From UBA1715 sp036752345 (GTDB taxonomy: Bacteria; Bacteroidota; Bacteroidia; Bacteroidales; UBA1715), in assembly GCA_036752345.1 (NCBI GenBank), contig DAIOSV010000005.1, forward strand, positions 1 through 59,602: 59,602 nt of DNA, given 5' to 3'. The translations under genes were made by a program, and so were the position numbers. This document shows, in pieces, positions 26,901 to 35,844 of the stretch; position 1 is the stretch's first letter, and every line of letters starts with the position of its first letter. The notes under the pieces were generated by a model. The model searched no databases and had not been told where the DNA came from. It saw only the letters and a program-made list of their open reading frames with translations.

Positions 26901-26938
26901 TTGACAATACAATGCGGTAAATCCACTTGTATTGTCAA
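26901..26938. repeat. Perfect 12-base inverted repeat between sensor gene and susC
   Basis: TTGACAATACAA (26901-26912) and its exact inverse (26927-26938) flank a 14-base loop. It lies 3 bases after the sensor gene stop and about 35 bases upstream of the susC -33 element. No T-run follows on the minus strand, so it is not a standard terminator; it could be an operator or an mRNA 3' stabiliser. Confidence 0.75.
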
Positions 26939-26941
26939 AAA

Positions 26942-29900
26942 TCAATCTTCAACATATTTCAAAATCACTCGCTGTAAATCGGTGTTTTTATATGGTTTAG
27001 AAATATATGTGTTACAGCCTGCATCAAAACACTGTATTTTGGCTTCGTAGTTACCATACAGCGTTTGTGCAATTATAGGAATGTGTTCGTTAAATTTTCG
27101 TATGTGTTGTGTTGCCAAAAAACCATTGAGCTTTGGTAACTGAATATCCATTAAAATTAAATCAATTTTTTCTGCTTGCGACTTACATCTTTGTACGACA
27201 TCATTACCATTTATTGAGCGAAGTATCGTAATATGAGTTTGGTTCAAACATTCGCATATATACTCAAAACTTTGATCATCAGCATCTGCAACCAATATTG
27301 TTTTTGCTGACCAGTCATATTGTTCAGCTGGTGGTTCATCAACGATTTCTTTTTGTGCCACTATTGATGTTTGCTGGTCAATCGTTTTAATATTACTCTT
27401 TGAGGACTCTTGAAATGTAATGTCTTGCATCAATAATTCCAAAGCAATAACTGAACCTTTTAAGTTTGTTTCGTATCGAGAATATTGTCGAACGATTTTA
27501 ATTTTGCCACTTCGCGTGAGAATTTTGAACTCTGCTATTTCTGGCATTTTCCCTTCTGCTATAATAGTCCTATGGGATTTTAGGTTCGTTTTATATTCAT
27601 CTGTCAACAAATCTTTCAAAAGAATAGCCGAGTCATAAAAGTCTTTACTCTCAAATCCGGTAAGACTTACCACCGAAGGACTCACGTATTCTATTTTCTC
27701 TGATGGTATTAGCATTTTGAAAACGACATCGGAAATTGTATTTTCAAACAAATCTACTCTTCGTTTCAAGAACAATTTTTCTTTATTCAGGGTCATAGTT
27801 TTCTGCTTGAGTTCACGGATCAAATCATCATTTTTCTGTATTTTTTCAAATAAGATTGATAATCGTTTTTCCAAACCTGAACGCTGCCTTTCAACATCGA
27901 CACGCTGACGCATTGCTGCATCGCGTTGTAATCGGATTTGCTCATTTTGTAATTCGATTTGTTTCGTCTTTTGTTGAATGTCTTTCGTGCGCAACGCTAC
28001 CTGATGTTCCAACATATCACGCATAGTCTTTGCCTTGCGCATTCTTCGTACATAAAAGAATGTTATGATACCCACTACAAGCAAAAGAAGAATTATATAG
28101 AATGATTTCCTTTCCCAAATTGCTTTTGCGATATGGATATGCAATTCTATCTGATTTTTCTGATCATTACCTAAATAATTTACCGTGAATACATAGTCCC
28201 CACCTTGTAACCCAACATAATTGACGGTATTGTCACTTTGCAATGATACTTTTTTATCACTTAATCCGTCCAAATTATATTCAAAATCTCGAGGACGAGT
28301 GTTGTCAAAATAAAAATCTGAAAATGAGATTGTTATATCTTTTTCATAATATGGCAAATCTAAATAATATACCCCATCTTCACTCGTGAGGTTGTATTTT
28401 GACTCTGGAGAAAAAACAGAAACTCCTTGCACTTTTACCTCTGTCAAACTAAATGGATGATAGGAAGTTTTTTCGACAGGAATTGGATATCCGAGGCTTT
28501 TAATACCTTTGTCTGTACCCAATAACAATGTTTCGTCGAATGTGCAGATTGAATTTTTGCTAAACTCTCCATTGGTAAGTGTAGAAATGAATTGAAAATC
28601 GTTTGTTTTGGGACTATATATGTATAGTAGTTTTGGGGTAACTACTATCATCGTTGAATCAGTTTGTGGAATTATTCCATTGACAGCTAGTGTGTTTGCT
28701 GTCTGAACATTTTGCAATGTCAGTATTGTATCTTTTTTTGGATCATAATAACTCATTCCTTGTAAAGACCCAAACCAAACCTTCCCATCCTTGTTTTGAG
28801 TTATTGTAGTTACCACGGAACTACGCATTCCCTGAAACGTGTCATACCTATATATGGTTATTTTTCCATCACGCGTAATTTTTGTAATGCCATAATACGA
28901 CCCTAACCATATAGACTTCTGGTTGTCTTCATAAAAACAAGTGGTACCATTGCACGAAATTGTTTGAAATTGATCGCCTTCATAGCCGGTATAATGACGG
29001 ACAAACGATTTTGACTTTTTATTGAAAACGAATACCCCACTTTCATACGTTCCAACCCATAGATTTTGCTGGGAATCAACGAAAATGGTTGAAATATTTT
29101 TCTCTGGTATTGTTGATAATTGATTCGAAAATGCTGCTTCGCCCGTTTGAGTAGAGAGTGCAAAAACGCCTTTATTGTATGTTCCTATCCATAAAAACTC
29201 GCCGTCAAAAAACAATGAGGTTACAACATCATCAAAACTATAACCACCAAGCGTTGACTTACTTGTATATTGTTGACATTGAGCCTTTTTGCTATCATAA
29301 ATGCATAATCCATCACCATCGGTGCCTATATATGTTTTGTCGCCGACCTTTGCTATTGCCAACACTTTTTTATGATCTAACTTTTGAGGTAGCGCTGTTT
29401 CATTATATTCAATAGAATGGGATAAACGAACCGTAATGCCTCCATATGAATGTCCTATCCATAAATTTCCAAAGGAATCTTGACATAACGATGAACAATT
29501 ATTATTCACTAAATTCCGAATAACATTGTATCGCATTCCCGTACGATATGATAATTCCACCACGCCTTGTGAACGCATACCCAATGCGAGAACGGAATCG
29601 CTTAATTCTGCTACTGAATTAATATAGGTATCAAAACCATCGACCTTATATGATCCAATTTCCTTGCAAGTTCCATTAATAATTTTTACTTCTCCATTGG
29701 CCGCACATACAGCATATGAACCTTTTTTTAAAGCTTTTATACACGTTATTTGCGATTTCATTGAAAACAGCATATTGGCTGTTCCCGATTTTGTTACTGT
29801 ATATACCTGACCATCTTTGTTTCCAACCAATAGTTTTGCATTAGAAATGGCATCAAATGCGGTTATAAATGAATTAGATTGGAAATTTTTATACTTTATG

Positions 29901-30385
29901 GGGTGCAAGGTATCACTTCCTAATTTGCAGTAATACAATACTTTATCATCGCTACGAACAAAACAAATAGAATCTACCGAACACACCTGTAAACCCGGCT
30001 TCATGTATACCTTTCGCATTGAATTGTAGAAATAAAAATGCTCGAATACTCCGGTCATTGGATTGTACTGATCCACTCCCGACATTGTTCCTATCCAAAT
30101 TGATTTTTGATTTTCGGGATAAATGGCATTCACAAAATTGTGTGAGATGCCACTTTTGCTGTTCGGATGTGACTGAAATATTTTATAATTGAACCCATCA
30201 TAACGAACAAGTCCATTTTCTGTTGCAAACCAAACATATCCATAGTCATCATTTGCAATCTGATGGATATTTCCATTAATCAAACCATCGTCAACAGTTA
30301 GCTGCAAAACCTTGGGGTTTGTTACTGCATAGCATTGGTAGCCGATTAGAGCAGATAAAACTAATATGATCCAACGTAATCTCAT
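26942..30385 (-). CDS. Two-component-like membrane sensor with receiver domain but no kinase and no HTH
   Basis: A 1147-residue protein with the sensor part of a hybrid two-component system. In order: signal peptide, many beta-propeller (Reg_prop) repeats with WIGT/WVGT/WFGS motifs (about 25-640), a Y_Y_Y domain ending in GLQGGDYVFTV (about 685-745), a membrane segment (about 757-778), a long coiled coil (about 785-875), a PAS-like domain with VSPSVVSLTG (about 880-1000), and a receiver domain (about 1028-1147). Receiver Asp1080 (LMDIQLP), Thr1108 and Lys1130 are present, but the Asp pair at the start reads D1034-A1035-D1036, so one metal ligand is altered. HisKA, HATPase and AraC HTH domains are absent. 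It sits upstream of susC and likely senses the ligand or its products. Confidence 0.85.
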   Translation of the reverse strand: MRLRWIILVLSALIGYQCYAVTNPKVLQLTVDDGLINGNIHQIANDDYGYVWFATENGLVRYDGFNYKIFQSHPNSKSGISHNFVNAIYPENQKSIWIGTMSGVDQYNPMTGVFEHFYFYNSMRKVYMKPGLQVCSVDSICFVRSDDKVLYYCKLGSDTLHPIKYKNFQSNSFITAFDAISNAKLLVGNKDGQVYTVTKSGTANMLFSMKSQITCIKALKKGSYAVCAANGEVKIINGTCKEIGSYKVDGFDTYINSVAELSDSVLALGMRSQGVVELSYRTGMRYNVIRNLVNNNCSSLCQDSFGNLWIGHSYGGITVRLSHSIEYNETALPQKLDHKKVLAIAKVGDKTYIGTDGDGLCIYDSKKAQCQQYTSKSTLGGYSFDDVVTSLFFDGEFLWIGTYNKGVFALSTQTGEAAFSNQLSTIPEKNISTIFVDSQQNLWVGTYESGVFVFNKKSKSFVRHYTGYEGDQFQTISCNGTTCFYEDNQKSIWLGSYYGITKITRDGKITIYRYDTFQGMRSSVVTTITQNKDGKVWFGSLQGMSYYDPKKDTILTLQNVQTANTLAVNGIIPQTDSTMIVVTPKLLYIYSPKTNDFQFISTLTNGEFSKNSICTFDETLLLGTDKGIKSLGYPIPVEKTSYHPFSLTEVKVQGVSVFSPESKYNLTSEDGVYYLDLPYYEKDITISFSDFYFDNTRPRDFEYNLDGLSDKKVSLQSDNTVNYVGLQGGDYVFTVNYLGNDQKNQIELHIHIAKAIWERKSFYIILLLLVVGIITFFYVRRMRKAKTMRDMLEHQVALRTKDIQQKTKQIELQNEQIRLQRDAAMRQRVDVERQRSGLEKRLSILFEKIQKNDDLIRELKQKTMTLNKEKLFLKRRVDLFENTISDVVFKMLIPSEKIEYVSPSVVSLTGFESKDFYDSAILLKDLLTDEYKTNLKSHRTIIAEGKMPEIAEFKILTRSGKIKIVRQYSRYETNLKGSVIALELLMQDITFQESSKSNIKTIDQQTSIVAQKEIVDEPPAEQYDWSAKTILVADADDQSFEYICECLNQTHITILRSINGNDVVQRCKSQAEKIDLILMDIQLPKLNGFLATQHIRKFNEHIPIIAQTLYGNYEAKIQCFDAGCNTYISKPYKNTDLQRVILKYVED

Positions 30386-30397
30386 GTTCTTTAAAAT

Positions 30398-31444
30398 CTA
30401 CTTGTACACCTTCCGTAAATAAACCAATGTGGCTCCATATTTATATTGCTGAAACGATGCGTCTTGATAAAAAAACTGAGGATAATCACGATCGAGGCAG
30501 CCACGAATTTTTGCTTTCAATATTCCATTGCCAACGCCATGTATAAAAACGATTTTTTCAATACCTGATTTTGCTGCACTAGCAAGTTCTTTTTCAAACG
30601 TGCGCATTTGCAAATCCAACATTTCTGCCGGCGTCATATTTGATTCATTATCAACTAGTTCATGAATATGTAAATCTACCTCACGAATTGTATCATCTTT
30701 TTTACGAGGCTTTTCTATTTCCTCGTTTTTATCATTTTTTTCAAGGATGAGCTCTTTTAATTTCTCCGGAGAAATTGACTGCAACGCTTCATTTTCCTTT
30801 TCTTCTTGCAATTTTGCTCCATCATACACGGTAATGAGGTATGCATCTTCGTCAAAGAAATCATTCACTACAAAAACTCCCGGCTTATAAAATTTCACCT
30901 GATTGATTTTTATAGCTACATCAACTGTATTTTGGTGCTCATACACTCTCTTTTTATAAAACACGCCTTGAAAACGAAGTGTTTCGAACGAAGAGATATC
31001 ATCATACGAGAATTGTACAGCCATCATTTTGGTATTTGCCTCCAAAAGCCCCGAAAACAGATGTGTTTGTTCATCATTTGATTCACTCGACAAGACAAAC
31101 AACATATGATAATTACAATCGTTGATAAGATATGCTTGAAATATGTTTGAATTTTTTGCATCGCGCACAAATGCTATATGCACCAGAGGAATGTCATTCC
31201 CTTCTATATCATCGCTTTCTATCTCCTCATACACATCAGTTGGAATTTCTTGCTTTGGCTGTTGCTCTTCAGTTTTTGATTGAGTAGTTGGACGTTCAAT
31301 CAATACCAAATCTTTTTCAAAAACAGGAAGTAAAAATCCGGAGTTGTCGAGAATTTCAACTTTTGTTGGACTTACTACTCTCTGAACCACGCCACCACCA
31401 ACATCGTTTAAATATCGTACTATATCACCATTTTGCAATTTCAT
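30398..31444 (-). CDS. DUF2027 and Smr domain protein
   Basis: A 348-residue protein with a Bacteroidota DUF2027 region (GDIVRYLNDVGGGVVQRV at the N-terminus) and a C-terminal Smr domain (VDLHIHEL near residue 255, then FIHGVGNGILKAKIR). Smr domains nick or bind nucleic acids in MutS2-like and ribosome-rescue proteins; the target of this protein is not known. It is divergent from queA over 57 bases and is followed after 12 bases by the sensor gene, so a shared message is possible. Confidence 0.88.
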   Translation of the reverse strand: MKLQNGDIVRYLNDVGGGVVQRVVSPTKVEILDNSGFLLPVFEKDLVLIERPTTQSKTEEQQPKQEIPTDVYEEIESDDIEGNDIPLVHIAFVRDAKNSNIFQAYLINDCNYHMLFVLSSESNDEQTHLFSGLLEANTKMMAVQFSYDDISSFETLRFQGVFYKKRVYEHQNTVDVAIKINQVKFYKPGVFVVNDFFDEDAYLITVYDGAKLQEEKENEALQSISPEKLKELILEKNDKNEEIEKPRKKDDTIREVDLHIHELVDNESNMTPAEMLDLQMRTFEKELASAAKSGIEKIVFIHGVGNGILKAKIRGCLDRDYPQFFYQDASFQQYKYGATLVYLRKVYK

Positions 31445-31465
31445 AAAGCTCCGTTTTTTAGATTC

Positions 31466-31485
31466 CCAAAAGTACGTACTTTTGG
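31466..31485. promoter_or_regulatory. Palindromic divergent promoter with back-to-back -7 elements
   Basis: A perfect 20-base palindrome holds TACTTTTG on both strands: plus at 31477-31484 (towards queA, ATG 31502) and minus at 31474-31467 (towards the DUF2027-Smr gene, ATG 31444). Each -7 element lies 17-22 bases before its start codon. Confidence 0.6.
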
Positions 31486-31501
31486 AAAATTTTTATAGAA
31501 A

Positions 31502-32403
31502 ATGTCATTAAACAATTCTTCGACAAAAATCACCGATTTTTCATACAACTTACCGGATGAAAAGATAGCTAAACACCCTTTAGAGAATCGAGATGCTTCT
31601 AAATTGCTTGTTTATCACAAAGGTAAAATTATAGACGAAACTTTCTCTAATTGTGTGAAATATCTTCCTCAAAACTCATTAATAATATTCAACGACACGC
31701 GAGTAATACACGCACGAATTATTTTACAGAAAGCAACCGGCGCACGCATTGAAATTCTTTGTCTTGAACCATTTGAACCTCACAACTACGAGCAATCCTT
31801 TGCACAAATTGGGAAATGTTCCTGGAAATGTACCATTGGCAATGCGAAAAAATGGAAAGCAGAAAAATTGCAAGCTACTATTGAAGCAGAAAAATTAATT
31901 CATTTTTCTGCCGAAAAAGGGACTCCAACCGAAGACGGCTACATTGTAACATTTCGTTGGGACAGCGAACATACGTTTAGTGAAATTTTGGAATTAATTG
32001 GTCGCATTCCTATTCCACCGTATTTGAATCGCGAGAGCGAGGAAGATGACGATGTGCGCTATCAGACCATATTTGCCGAACACAATGGTTCTGTTGCAGC
32101 ACCTACCGCCGGACTGCATTTTACAAAACAAGTGCTTGACTCGTTTGCGTCAAAAGGCATTTCTATAGACAAAGTTACTCTACACGTAGGAGCCGGGACG
32201 TTCAAACCGGTAAAGACCGAATTGTTCACCGAACATGTTATGCACCAGGAATTGTGCATCGTAAAAAAATCATTACTGGAAAATATTATTGCTCATCTGC
32301 CACTTATAACGGCAGTAGGCACAACGTCTGTTAGAACACTCGAATCTCTGTATTGGAATGGCGTACGTTTACTCGAAAATAAAGAGGCTAACATTGAACA
32401 CCT
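31502..32403 (+). CDS. queA: S-adenosylmethionine:tRNA ribosyltransferase-isomerase (3' end in gap)
   Basis: Adds the ribosyl moiety of SAM to preQ1 in tRNA during queuosine synthesis. Seen: LPDEKIAKHPLENRDASKLL near the N-terminus, FNDTRVIHARI, GRIPIPPYLNR, YQTIFAEHNGSVAAPTAGLHFT and HVGAGTFKPV, all hallmark blocks. About 300 of the usual 345-350 residues are visible; the C-terminus lies in the gap after 32403. The convergent thioredoxin-fold gene is cut by the same gap. Confidence 0.95.
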
Positions 32404-32503
32404 NNNNNNNNNNNNNNNNNNNNNNNNNNNNNNNNNNNNNNNNNNNNNNNNNNNNNNNNNNNNNNNNNNNNNNNNNNNNNNNNNNNNNNNNNNNNNNNNN
32501 NNN
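32404..32503. other. Assembly gap of 100 N between convergent queA and a thioredoxin-fold gene (real missing sequence)
   Basis: The flanks do not repeat. queA lacks about 45 residues and the other gene lacks most of its thioredoxin domain (about 90-110 residues), so at least 400 bases are missing despite the 100 N shown. An apparent frame continuing through the gap is chimeric. Confidence 0.9.
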
Positions 32504-33705
32504 TTTTTGCAATGTCCACAATCGGTATCCCAGAAATAAAGTACAATATATGGTGATTTAACCATACTCAACTTACTCCATCCGAAATGCTCATCCAAAG
32601 TATCTTGTCCCATTTTGTATACGAGCAAATCCATTGCTTGTACACCAATTTGGTTATGTACCGTTTTTGAATATCTATCTTGAATTTTATTCATATATGC
32701 AGTATCGTTTTGAACACGAGCTGGAATTTTGCCTTTCAAGTAATACTCTCCCATAATATAAACAAATATATTATCGAGACCCATATACTTTGGATTTTGC
32801 CATTTCATAAACAAATGATGCAAGGTATTATAATACATCTTCCCTTCATAGCCTTTATTTTCTTGCTGCAAAATTCTATTCATCAAAAAATCAATTTGCG
32901 GAATAATTGAATCTGGGATTTGCAATAACTGACGATCAAAATAGTCATCTATTTTGGCCTCATAAACCGGAGTACGAAGTAATCGTTCATCACCTAAATT
33001 TACGTTGTCGAAATAGTGATTTTTCATGTATGTGTACTTGAACAACGAATCTATGATATTTCCATTGGCGTCACGTGGATAATCAGGAATATCAATGTCA
33101 TGAGTACAATTTAAAATTGATGTCAAAAGAGAGGTCGGATATTTTTTTATAATATTGTCCTCATATGCCAACATAGCATCTCTCACTGAATCGACACGAT
33201 TGCGCATTATGGAAACAGAGTCATGGTATGCGGCCAATTGTTTTTTACTGAATTTCGTTGTGTCTTCTGCGTATAATGCTTTTAAGTTATCGTACGCAGG
33301 CTTGCGGATTTTATACATCTCCGAACTTTTCTTTTGATATTGCAAGAAAACGGAATTTGATTCACTTCCCTCTATTTTCAAATTTCCAACAAAATCACTT
33401 GTATCGGTTTCAAGTTTAAATACTTGATCAGGATTGTCTATCACAACCTCAAAATAACGATAGTCTGGAGTTAATATCATGTACAAACCTCCATCGAGCA
33501 AAGAATCACCTTCAAATACGCCATGTCCTTTAGAATCGACCCTTATTGTATCTGACACAAGTTTTTTTGCACCATAATGGTATCCTAACAATAATGTGGT
33601 GTCTTTTATTCCATTAATTTTAACATCAATCTTATACGGCGTCTTTTGAGCAAACAAAGAAGTTGCCAATACACTCACGATAAAGAAACAAATTAACTTT
33701 TTCAT
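32504..33705 (-). CDS. DUF5106/thioredoxin-like secreted protein (3' end in gap)
   Basis: An envelope thiol-disulfide protein of the TlpA/ResA-like type found in Bacteroidota: signal peptide (VLATSLFAQ), an N-terminal DUF4369-like domain with LLGYHYG and LEGGLY-type blocks, a long helical DUF5106 part with many charged residues, and the start of the thioredoxin domain with YFWDTDCGHCK, where the redox CxxC is CGHC. Transcription runs minus, so the C-terminus lies in the gap. It follows the DUF4293 gene after 10 bases. Confidence 0.85.
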
Positions 33706-33715
33706 ATCTCAAAAT

Positions 33716-34198
33716 TTAACGAATTCTATCTATAGACCGAACCAATGCTTCATCTTTTCGAATGGCTTTTATGGCAAGCCAATCAAAGACCATTGCAATT
33801 ATTGCAAAAAGTGAACCAATACATGGTTTTACTCCCTGAAAATCAGGAGAAGATTCTCTAATGTCGTTTTTAATTACAAGAGAAAAATATACTATTACCG
33901 CCACTATGGCTACCTTCATTATAAACGAATAATGTGTTACACGTATTTGCAACTTACGCTTTTTAAATAAAAAAATAGTTGCAAAATTGAGCAATGCAGT
34001 TGCCGAGAATAAGATTCCCGAAGCCCACAAGCGTGAAACGAGCTGCCAAGGCTCATCTCCCGTTGCCGTTTCTAGCGAAAATGCCGACAATCTTACGAAA
34101 TTCTCATAGGTTGCAAATTCTACAAGAGGAAAAACAATTGCCAAAACGACCAAAACTGCCGATAAGAGTAAATAAAGTGACTGTATTCTTTGTATCAT
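33716..34198 (-). CDS. DUF4293 family membrane protein
   Basis: A 160-residue protein with four hydrophobic segments (about 8-27, 58-76, 86-107, 125-145) and the MIQRIQSLYLLLSAVL start that marks DUF4293, a Bacteroidota inner membrane family of unknown function. It has a -7 element 22 bases upstream and is followed by the thioredoxin-like gene. Confidence 0.88.
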   Translation of the reverse strand: MIQRIQSLYLLLSAVLVVLAIVFPLVEFATYENFVRLSAFSLETATGDEPWQLVSRLWASGILFSATALLNFATIFLFKKRKLQIRVTHYSFIMKVAIVAVIVYFSLVIKNDIRESSPDFQGVKPCIGSLFAIIAMVFDWLAIKAIRKDEALVRSIDRIR

Positions 34199-34219
34199 TG
34201 TTTCATAATTATATATTCA

Positions 34220-34227
34220 CAAAAGTA
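34220..34227 (-). promoter_or_regulatory. -7 element (TACTTTTG) for the DUF4293 gene
   Basis: Minus-strand TACTTTTG 21 bases before the ATG at 34198, matching TAnnTTTG. Confidence 0.5.
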
Positions 34228-34312
34228 CAATATTCTTAGGAAGAAAACGTGCAAGCAAGGAGAGAAATTGCAAAAAATCAAAGAGAGTTTATAGTAATTT
34301 CAAGAAAAAGTT

Positions 34313-34320
34313 TACCTTTG
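34313..34320 (+). promoter_or_regulatory. -7 element (TACCTTTG) for the small lipoprotein gene
   Basis: TACCTTTG ends 30 bases before the ATG at 34351. It supports the choice of that ATG over longer in-frame starts upstream, since those would lie before the promoter. Confidence 0.55.
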
Positions 34321-34350
34321 AATAAAGTTTATAATTCAAAATATGATTGT

Positions 34351-34485
34351 ATGAAAAAGTTAGGTATTATCTTGGTTGTTGCTGCTGCTTTAGCGGCTCT
34401 TGTTTCAGCGTGTAAAACCATTGATCCATGTCCGGCTTATCCTGGAGAATCAAGTGTTGAGCAAATTGACAATTCAAGAATATAA
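34351..34485 (+). CDS. Small lipoprotein (44 residues)
   Basis: A 44-residue protein beginning MKKLGIILVVAAALAALVSAC: a textbook lipoprotein signal, leaving a mature lipid-anchored peptide of only about 24 residues, CKTIDPCPAYPGESS and a short tail. A longer frame open from 34249 starts before the -7 element and is not used in my reading. Tiny lipoproteins with a CPAYP-like motif occur in Bacteroidales beside envelope proteins. The end overlaps the 5' extension of the next gene, suggesting coupled translation. Function unknown. Confidence 0.7.
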   Translation: MKKLGIILVVAAALAALVSACKTIDPCPAYPGESSVEQIDNSRI

Positions 34486-35224
34486 GTATACAATACTTAT
34501 ACATTTTAAACGAAAGGTAATACAGAGTATTTTTATGCTCTGTATTTTTTCGTTGCCCTCATACAGCCAAGGTGATATTGACAAACAGAATAAAATCCTT
34601 TTTTCCGACGATTATTCTTTTTCTTTAGGTCTAAACACCAATGGGTTTGGGTTTGGATATCGCTATGGAAAATATGTTGACTACCTTCACAAAAATTCTT
34701 TTAGAGTTCAATACGCAACTCTTCGAAGTCCCAAAGAAGTGCGCCTTACTTCATCATATGGACTGACCATATACGGAAAGAAGAATAATGTCGGGACTTT
34801 CCAATTCTTATTTGGGAAAAAGAATGAAAAGTATAGCAAATTTGACAAAAATTCTGTTGCTATATATTGGAACTACGACGGAGGCCTCTCTTTTGCTGTT
34901 GAAAAACCAACGTATTACCATGTACTATATCCTAACGGAGAAATAGTAATTGAAAAGTTTGACGAATCTATATACACCAAATATGGAAAAGCCCCATTCT
35001 CTTATGGATTAAACGAACTTTCTGTTGTTCCCGGGCTTATAGCCATGACGAGTGCGGAATTTAATTTCTCAAAAAATAACAGGATAAATTCTTCGGTAGA
35101 AATAGGGACTAGCTTACAAACATATTTACGAAAAGTAGAACTCATGTGTAATGATATGAATTCGTGGTACTACGTTACCTTATTTATTAATCTACATTTT
35201 GGAAAAACTCGGAACAATTTTTGA
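34466..35224 (+). CDS. Hypothetical envelope protein, probable outer membrane beta barrel
   Basis: A protein of about 250 residues with a signal-like hydrophobic stretch (IQSIFMLCIFSLPSYSQ) and many alternating aromatic/polar strands (FSLGLNTNGFGFGYRYG, FEVGTSLQTYLR-type segments), ending in LFINLHFG, which fits an outer membrane barrel. I recognise it as a member of a Bacteroidales hypothetical family that sits beside tiny lipoproteins. The start is uncertain: an ATG at 34400 lies inside the lipoprotein gene, a TTG at 34466 gives a plausible signal peptide, and an ATG at 34535 would shorten it too much. Confidence 0.65.
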   Translation: MTIQEYKYTILIHFKRKVIQSIFMLCIFSLPSYSQGDIDKQNKILFSDDYSFSLGLNTNGFGFGYRYGKYVDYLHKNSFRVQYATLRSPKEVRLTSSYGLTIYGKKNNVGTFQFLFGKKNEKYSKFDKNSVAIYWNYDGGLSFAVEKPTYYHVLYPNGEIVIEKFDESIYTKYGKAPFSYGLNELSVVPGLIAMTSAEFNFSKNNRINSSVEIGTSLQTYLRKVELMCNDMNSWYYVTLFINLHFGKTRNNF

Positions 35225-35280
35225 TAAAAAAGAGTACCTTGCATTTGATTAGCAAGTACATAACTTAAAGTATACTCGAT

Positions 35281-35769
35281 ATGAAAAAGAAAATTATAAC
35301 CATTTTTGCAGCAATGATGGCATTTAGCCAACTTTCAGCACAGGACTTTACAGAACTGAAAGGCAAACAACTTAAAGATTCTGTAGAATATGCAGAAGCA
35401 CAACCTAAAGTTGTTGAATGTTGCGATTTTCTATTGAATAGTTCAATCAAAAATGACGAGAACAACCTCATTGCGTATGATTTTCTTGTGGAATGGCTCA
35501 ATAATAATCCATACTACAATTTTCAGACGCATAAAAAATTCTACGCAGTAATTCGCGAAGATGCACCTCTTACCGCTCGATATTTTGCAGCACTTTGCCA
35601 GACTGCAATAGATAGCAGCTTTTCTATTTCTGAAGAAGACTTACAATACCAAGCCATTGATAAATGTGTGCGGTACTGCATGTACAAAAAATACAAAGTG
35701 ACGGTTACCAAAAAACTTCAAAAATACATTGATGCGAAAAAGGATGGTAAATTGAAAGACATGCTATAA
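35281..35769 (+). CDS. Hypothetical secreted protein
   Basis: A 162-residue protein with a signal peptide (FAAMMAFSQLSAQ). The mature part is acidic then basic, has four Cys, and appears mostly helical, ending in a Lys-rich tail (YIDAKKDGKLKDML). I do not recognise the family. It ends 18 bases before a strong bidirectional terminator that also serves the convergent giant gene. Confidence 0.7.
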   Translation: MKKKIITIFAAMMAFSQLSAQDFTELKGKQLKDSVEYAEAQPKVVECCDFLLNSSIKNDENNLIAYDFLVEWLNNNPYYNFQTHKKFYAVIREDAPLTARYFAALCQTAIDSSFSISEEDLQYQAIDKCVRYCMYKKYKVTVTKKLQKYIDAKKDGKLKDML

Positions 35770-35787
35770 TATTTGTATCATTACAAA

Positions 35788-35826
35788 AAAGAAAGGGAAG
35801 TTGAAAACATCAACTTCCCTTTCTTT
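35788..35826. terminator. Bidirectional rho-independent terminator
   Basis: A perfect 17-base stem (35788-35804 with 35810-35826) and a 5-base loop, with A-rich bases on the left and T-rich bases on the right, between two convergent genes. It works in both directions on paper. Confidence 0.9.
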
Positions 35827-35844
35827 TTATACCCATTCAATGTG

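Noticed and set aside
32293..32503. A minus-strand frame that continues the thioredoxin-fold gene through the gap to 32293.
   Set aside because: It runs through 100 N into the antisense strand of queA; the C-terminal residues are not thioredoxin-like. It is a chimera.
34249..34350. Longer frame for the small lipoprotein from 34249.
   Set aside because: It starts before the -7 element and adds a non-signal N-terminus before a perfect lipoprotein signal.
35233..35263. A weak stem (GTACCTTGC with GCAAGTAC) after the barrel-like gene.
   Set aside because: It has a bulge and no T-run, so it is not called as a terminator.
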